NCBI GenBank assembly: GCA_025529335.1
Contig: JAMYHX010000623.1
Span: forward strand, 1-20,685
Direction of reading: 5' to 3'
Origin: Rhizopus sp. PT2906
Taxonomy: Eukaryota > Mucoromycota > Mucoromycetes > Mucorales > Rhizopodaceae
DNA: 20,685 bases
The first letter of the stretch is position 1. Every line of letters starts with the position of its first letter. Under the pieces are notes generated by a model. The model did no database searches and was not told the DNA's origin. It worked only from the letters and a program-made list of their open reading frames with translations. Position numbers and translations under genes: made by a program. Below, piece after piece: positions 18,767 through 20,685 of this stretch.

Positions 18767-20041
18767 ATGCAAGATACCCTTTCTATAATTAATATGTTTT
18801 GCCCTTTAAGAGATTATAATCCTTTTCGACGTACATCAGCGTCAAGATTATTATCAGTCTATGCTGAGGTTATCCCTTATCTAAACAGCCAAGACCTTGT
18901 AACATGCAGTGTGCTGAGCAAACATTTCTATCAGCAAACAGTTCAATATCTTTGGAAATCACCTCAATTCTACCAAATCTCACATATACACAGCGAACTC
19001 TACATGTTCAATCGATTTCTATCGCATTTGCCCAACGTGCGACGATCGACACAAGAGAAAATAGAGCATATCAACCTTTCAACAATCCAAGAACGCTTAT
19101 ACGATCGAGTCAACCCAGATTTTTTTCGTCTACTCGTCTTATACGCACCTAATCTCCGTTCGCTCAACCTTTCCTCTGCCTCCTTTTTTCATTGTCGATC
19201 ACTTCCAACTGACGCCTGGAGTCTTTCAAGGCTAACCGACCTTGACCTATCAAACTGTCCAAACGTAACTGACGACATGATGGTCACGATCGCCCGGAGC
19301 TGCCGAAAAGTCGCTCGTCTCAAGCTGAACAGACTTTTCCGCCACAAGGGAAGAGGGATAGCTGCCTTTGCAGCCGAATGCGACCATTTGAGTACAGTAG
19401 AACTGATCGATAATACATCATTGAGCGATGAAGGTGTTGTTGCCTTGGCGAAGTTTAGACACATTCACCTACACCAGCTTGATCTCAGTGGATGCTCAGA
19501 ATTGACGTCTACCAGCTTGCAGATTCTCGGAAAGTACTGCGCTCATCTTCAAGTACTTTCCTTGGCAGGTGTCTGTGGACTGCAACTAGATGACCTTAAA
19601 AAACTGAATTGTATTCGCAATAAAACAACCGATCTGGATCTTTCGCGTTCTGCGCTACGACCCATTGATATAGCACAATGGATTAGCCAAGTAGAGCTCA
19701 ACGGACTCGTACAGTTATGTATCGACTTTGAAGTCATTTTGATTATCCTTCGTCAACAACTTTTCATCTGTGCTCCCAAACTAACACACCTTGTCCTCTC
19801 AAATGCATCCCAGCACGTTCATATCTCGTTCTTGTATGATTTGATTCATATGTTACCTCAACTCAATCGCATCGTCGTTGAAAAACAAGACGTTGAAACT
19901 GGGTTTTTACTAGATAGCTATCAAGCTAGAGATGAATTGACAACCGAAACAGCACAAGCTTTTAACTGTCAACAGAGCAACGTAGCTGTTGAGATGCGGA
20001 TTAAGAAGCACATGGATAATTTAAACTTGGAAGAATGGTAA
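18767..20041 (+). CDS. F-box / leucine-rich-repeat protein (AMN1/FBXL-like)
   Basis: An intronless 424-residue protein, probably a substrate-binding subunit of an SCF ubiquitin ligase. An F-box-like segment lies at about 25-66 (LLSVYAEVIPYLNSQDLVTC, SVLSKHFYQQTVQYLWKSP). It is followed by cysteine-type LRRs from about 130 to 330, for example LTDLDLSNCPNVTDDMMVTI, LSTVELIDNTSLSDEGVVAL, LHQLDLSGCSELTSTSLQIL and LQVLSLAGVCGLQLDDLKKL. The C-terminus ends LNLEEW. The frame is open upstream to 18620, overlapping the DIS3L stop, but that extension translates the T-tract as poly-Phe and looks like promoter, so I take the ATG at 18767. The ATG at 18794 is also possible. The target protein is unknown. 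AATAAA follows at 20063-20068. Confidence 0.85.
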   Translation: MQDTLSIINMFCPLRDYNPFRRTSASRLLSVYAEVIPYLNSQDLVTCSVLSKHFYQQTVQYLWKSPQFYQISHIHSELYMFNRFLSHLPNVRRSTQEKIEHINLSTIQERLYDRVNPDFFRLLVLYAPNLRSLNLSSASFFHCRSLPTDAWSLSRLTDLDLSNCPNVTDDMMVTIARSCRKVARLKLNRLFRHKGRGIAAFAAECDHLSTVELIDNTSLSDEGVVALAKFRHIHLHQLDLSGCSELTSTSLQILGKYCAHLQVLSLAGVCGLQLDDLKKLNCIRNKTTDLDLSRSALRPIDIAQWISQVELNGLVQLCIDFEVILIILRQQLFICAPKLTHLVLSNASQHVHISFLYDLIHMLPQLNRIVVEKQDVETGFLLDSYQARDELTTETAQAFNCQQSNVAVEMRIKKHMDNLNLEEW

Positions 20042-20654
20042 TCAAAAAGATATCTCATTAATAATAAAATAAATATTTCATTTAAAAAAGAACGTCTCTT
20101 TGTATGACTCCGTGCTAACAATGCTCCTTGATGTCTTTATATAGTAAAGTACTTCTCTCTTTATAACACATTACACAAGCAAAACACAATGAACAGCTTT
20201 TAGCTTTATAAAAACCGTTGTGGACATTTTTGATGAGCAGTAGATACAGACTCTTTTATTAAGTTGTTGTTGCTTTCTGTCATAAGCGTCTATGCTCGCC
20301 CGACAGGACATAGCCGAGTAATAATTTGATTTCTCTTGCGGCAATGCTTTTTGCAAGAAAACCTTGAACTAATGGCGATGGTAAATAAAGGTTACGGTTA
20401 TTTAGCGAACTTAACACTTACTATAGAGTGGTCACTGTCTATTCAAAGGCTGACAACATTTAATAAAGAAAAAGAAAAAGAAAGACGCGTAGTTGCTGTT
20501 TATATATCACAGCATAAGGAATTTTCCTCTTTTTCTTTTGTAGAAAATAGGACCCGTATAAAAAACCTACTATAAATAGGGACTTTGTTCCATAAAAAAG
20601 TTATACAATCTTTCCGGAAAGTAAATTCGCCTGTGATCGAAAATAAATACACCC
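20042..20654. other. Intergenic, no supported gene
   Basis: It contains the F-box gene's poly(A) signal (20063-20068) and AT-rich sequence. Open frames at 20171-20356 (minus) and 20336-20575 (plus) have no recognisable motif. A TATA-like TATAAATAG near 20572 may belong to a gene beginning at the window edge. Confidence 0.5.
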
Positions 20655-20685
20655 ATGGTGAGAACAAAATTCATGTTGCATGAAA
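20655..20685 (+). CDS. Possible start of a further gene, cut by window edge
   Basis: An ATG in good context (ACCCATGG) opens a frame MVRTKFMLHE that runs off the window. A TATA-like element lies about 80 bp upstream. Ten codons are too few to identify a product, and the call rests on context only. Confidence 0.25.
   Translation, partial: MVRTKFMLHE

Noticed and set aside
20171..20356. 61-codon minus-strand frame beyond the F-box gene
   Set aside because: No recognised motif, no splice partner and overlap with 3' flanking DNA.
20227..20460. TGATGA/CTGA combination resembling C/D snoRNA boxes
   Set aside because: The boxes are more than 200 nt apart and no terminal stem is visible.

Overview
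The window looks like nuclear DNA of an early-diverging filamentous fungus, most likely Mucoromycota (Mucorales-like). The genes have many short introns (about 45-80 nt) with ordinary GT...TAG ends. Intergenic DNA is very AT-rich with oligo(A)/oligo(T) tracts. The protein set (velvet factor, AreA-type DUF1752 protein, SPX-EXS transporter, animal-like DIS3L, GT49-like transferase) fits that group. There is no rRNA, tRNA, CRISPR array or intact transposon that I can support. The species call is inference.

Layout. 376-3034 (minus strand): a velvet-domain transcription factor (6 exons) sits directly downstream of a GT49/LARGE-like type II membrane glycosyltransferase (4 exons). 3150-3422 (plus): a small Pro/Gln/Tyr-rich protein ending in a CCGW tail, divergent from the glycosyltransferase. 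4088-5302 (plus): an intronless fucosyltransferase-like membrane protein, convergent with an intronless DUF1752 protein (5413-5976, minus). 6.0-8.5 kb: a gene-poor stretch with short decayed-looking reading frames. 8555-10475 (plus): BFR2/AATF, a ribosome-biogenesis factor (7 exons). 11034-14084 (minus): a SYG1/XPR1-type SPX-EXS phosphate exporter (12 exons). 14455-18623 (plus): DIS3L, the cytoplasmic exosome 3'-5' exonuclease (19 exons). 18767-20041 (plus): an intronless F-box/LRR protein. A further gene may begin at 20655.

The most striking signal is in DIS3L. Exon 12 joins exon 13 only through an AT-AC intron (17053-17135). It has the U12-type 5' splice site ATATCCTTTT and a perfect U12 branch site TCCTTAAC. 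No GT dinucleotide lies anywhere between 16986 and 17147, so a normal donor is not available. Splicing it out restores the conserved IPK motif in frame. This implies that the organism has a working minor spliceosome.

Other points: DIS3L has an intact RNB active site but a degenerate PIN site, as in animal DIS3L. The glycosyltransferase lacks the DXD metal-binding motif. Velvet has a 16-nt internal exon, and BFR2 has a 10-nt first coding exon. Most genes carry a coding-strand T-tract just upstream of their ATG. The genes are mostly housekeeping or regulatory and do not form one pathway, although DIS3L and BFR2 both concern RNA and ribosome metabolism and two membrane glycosyltransferases lie close together.
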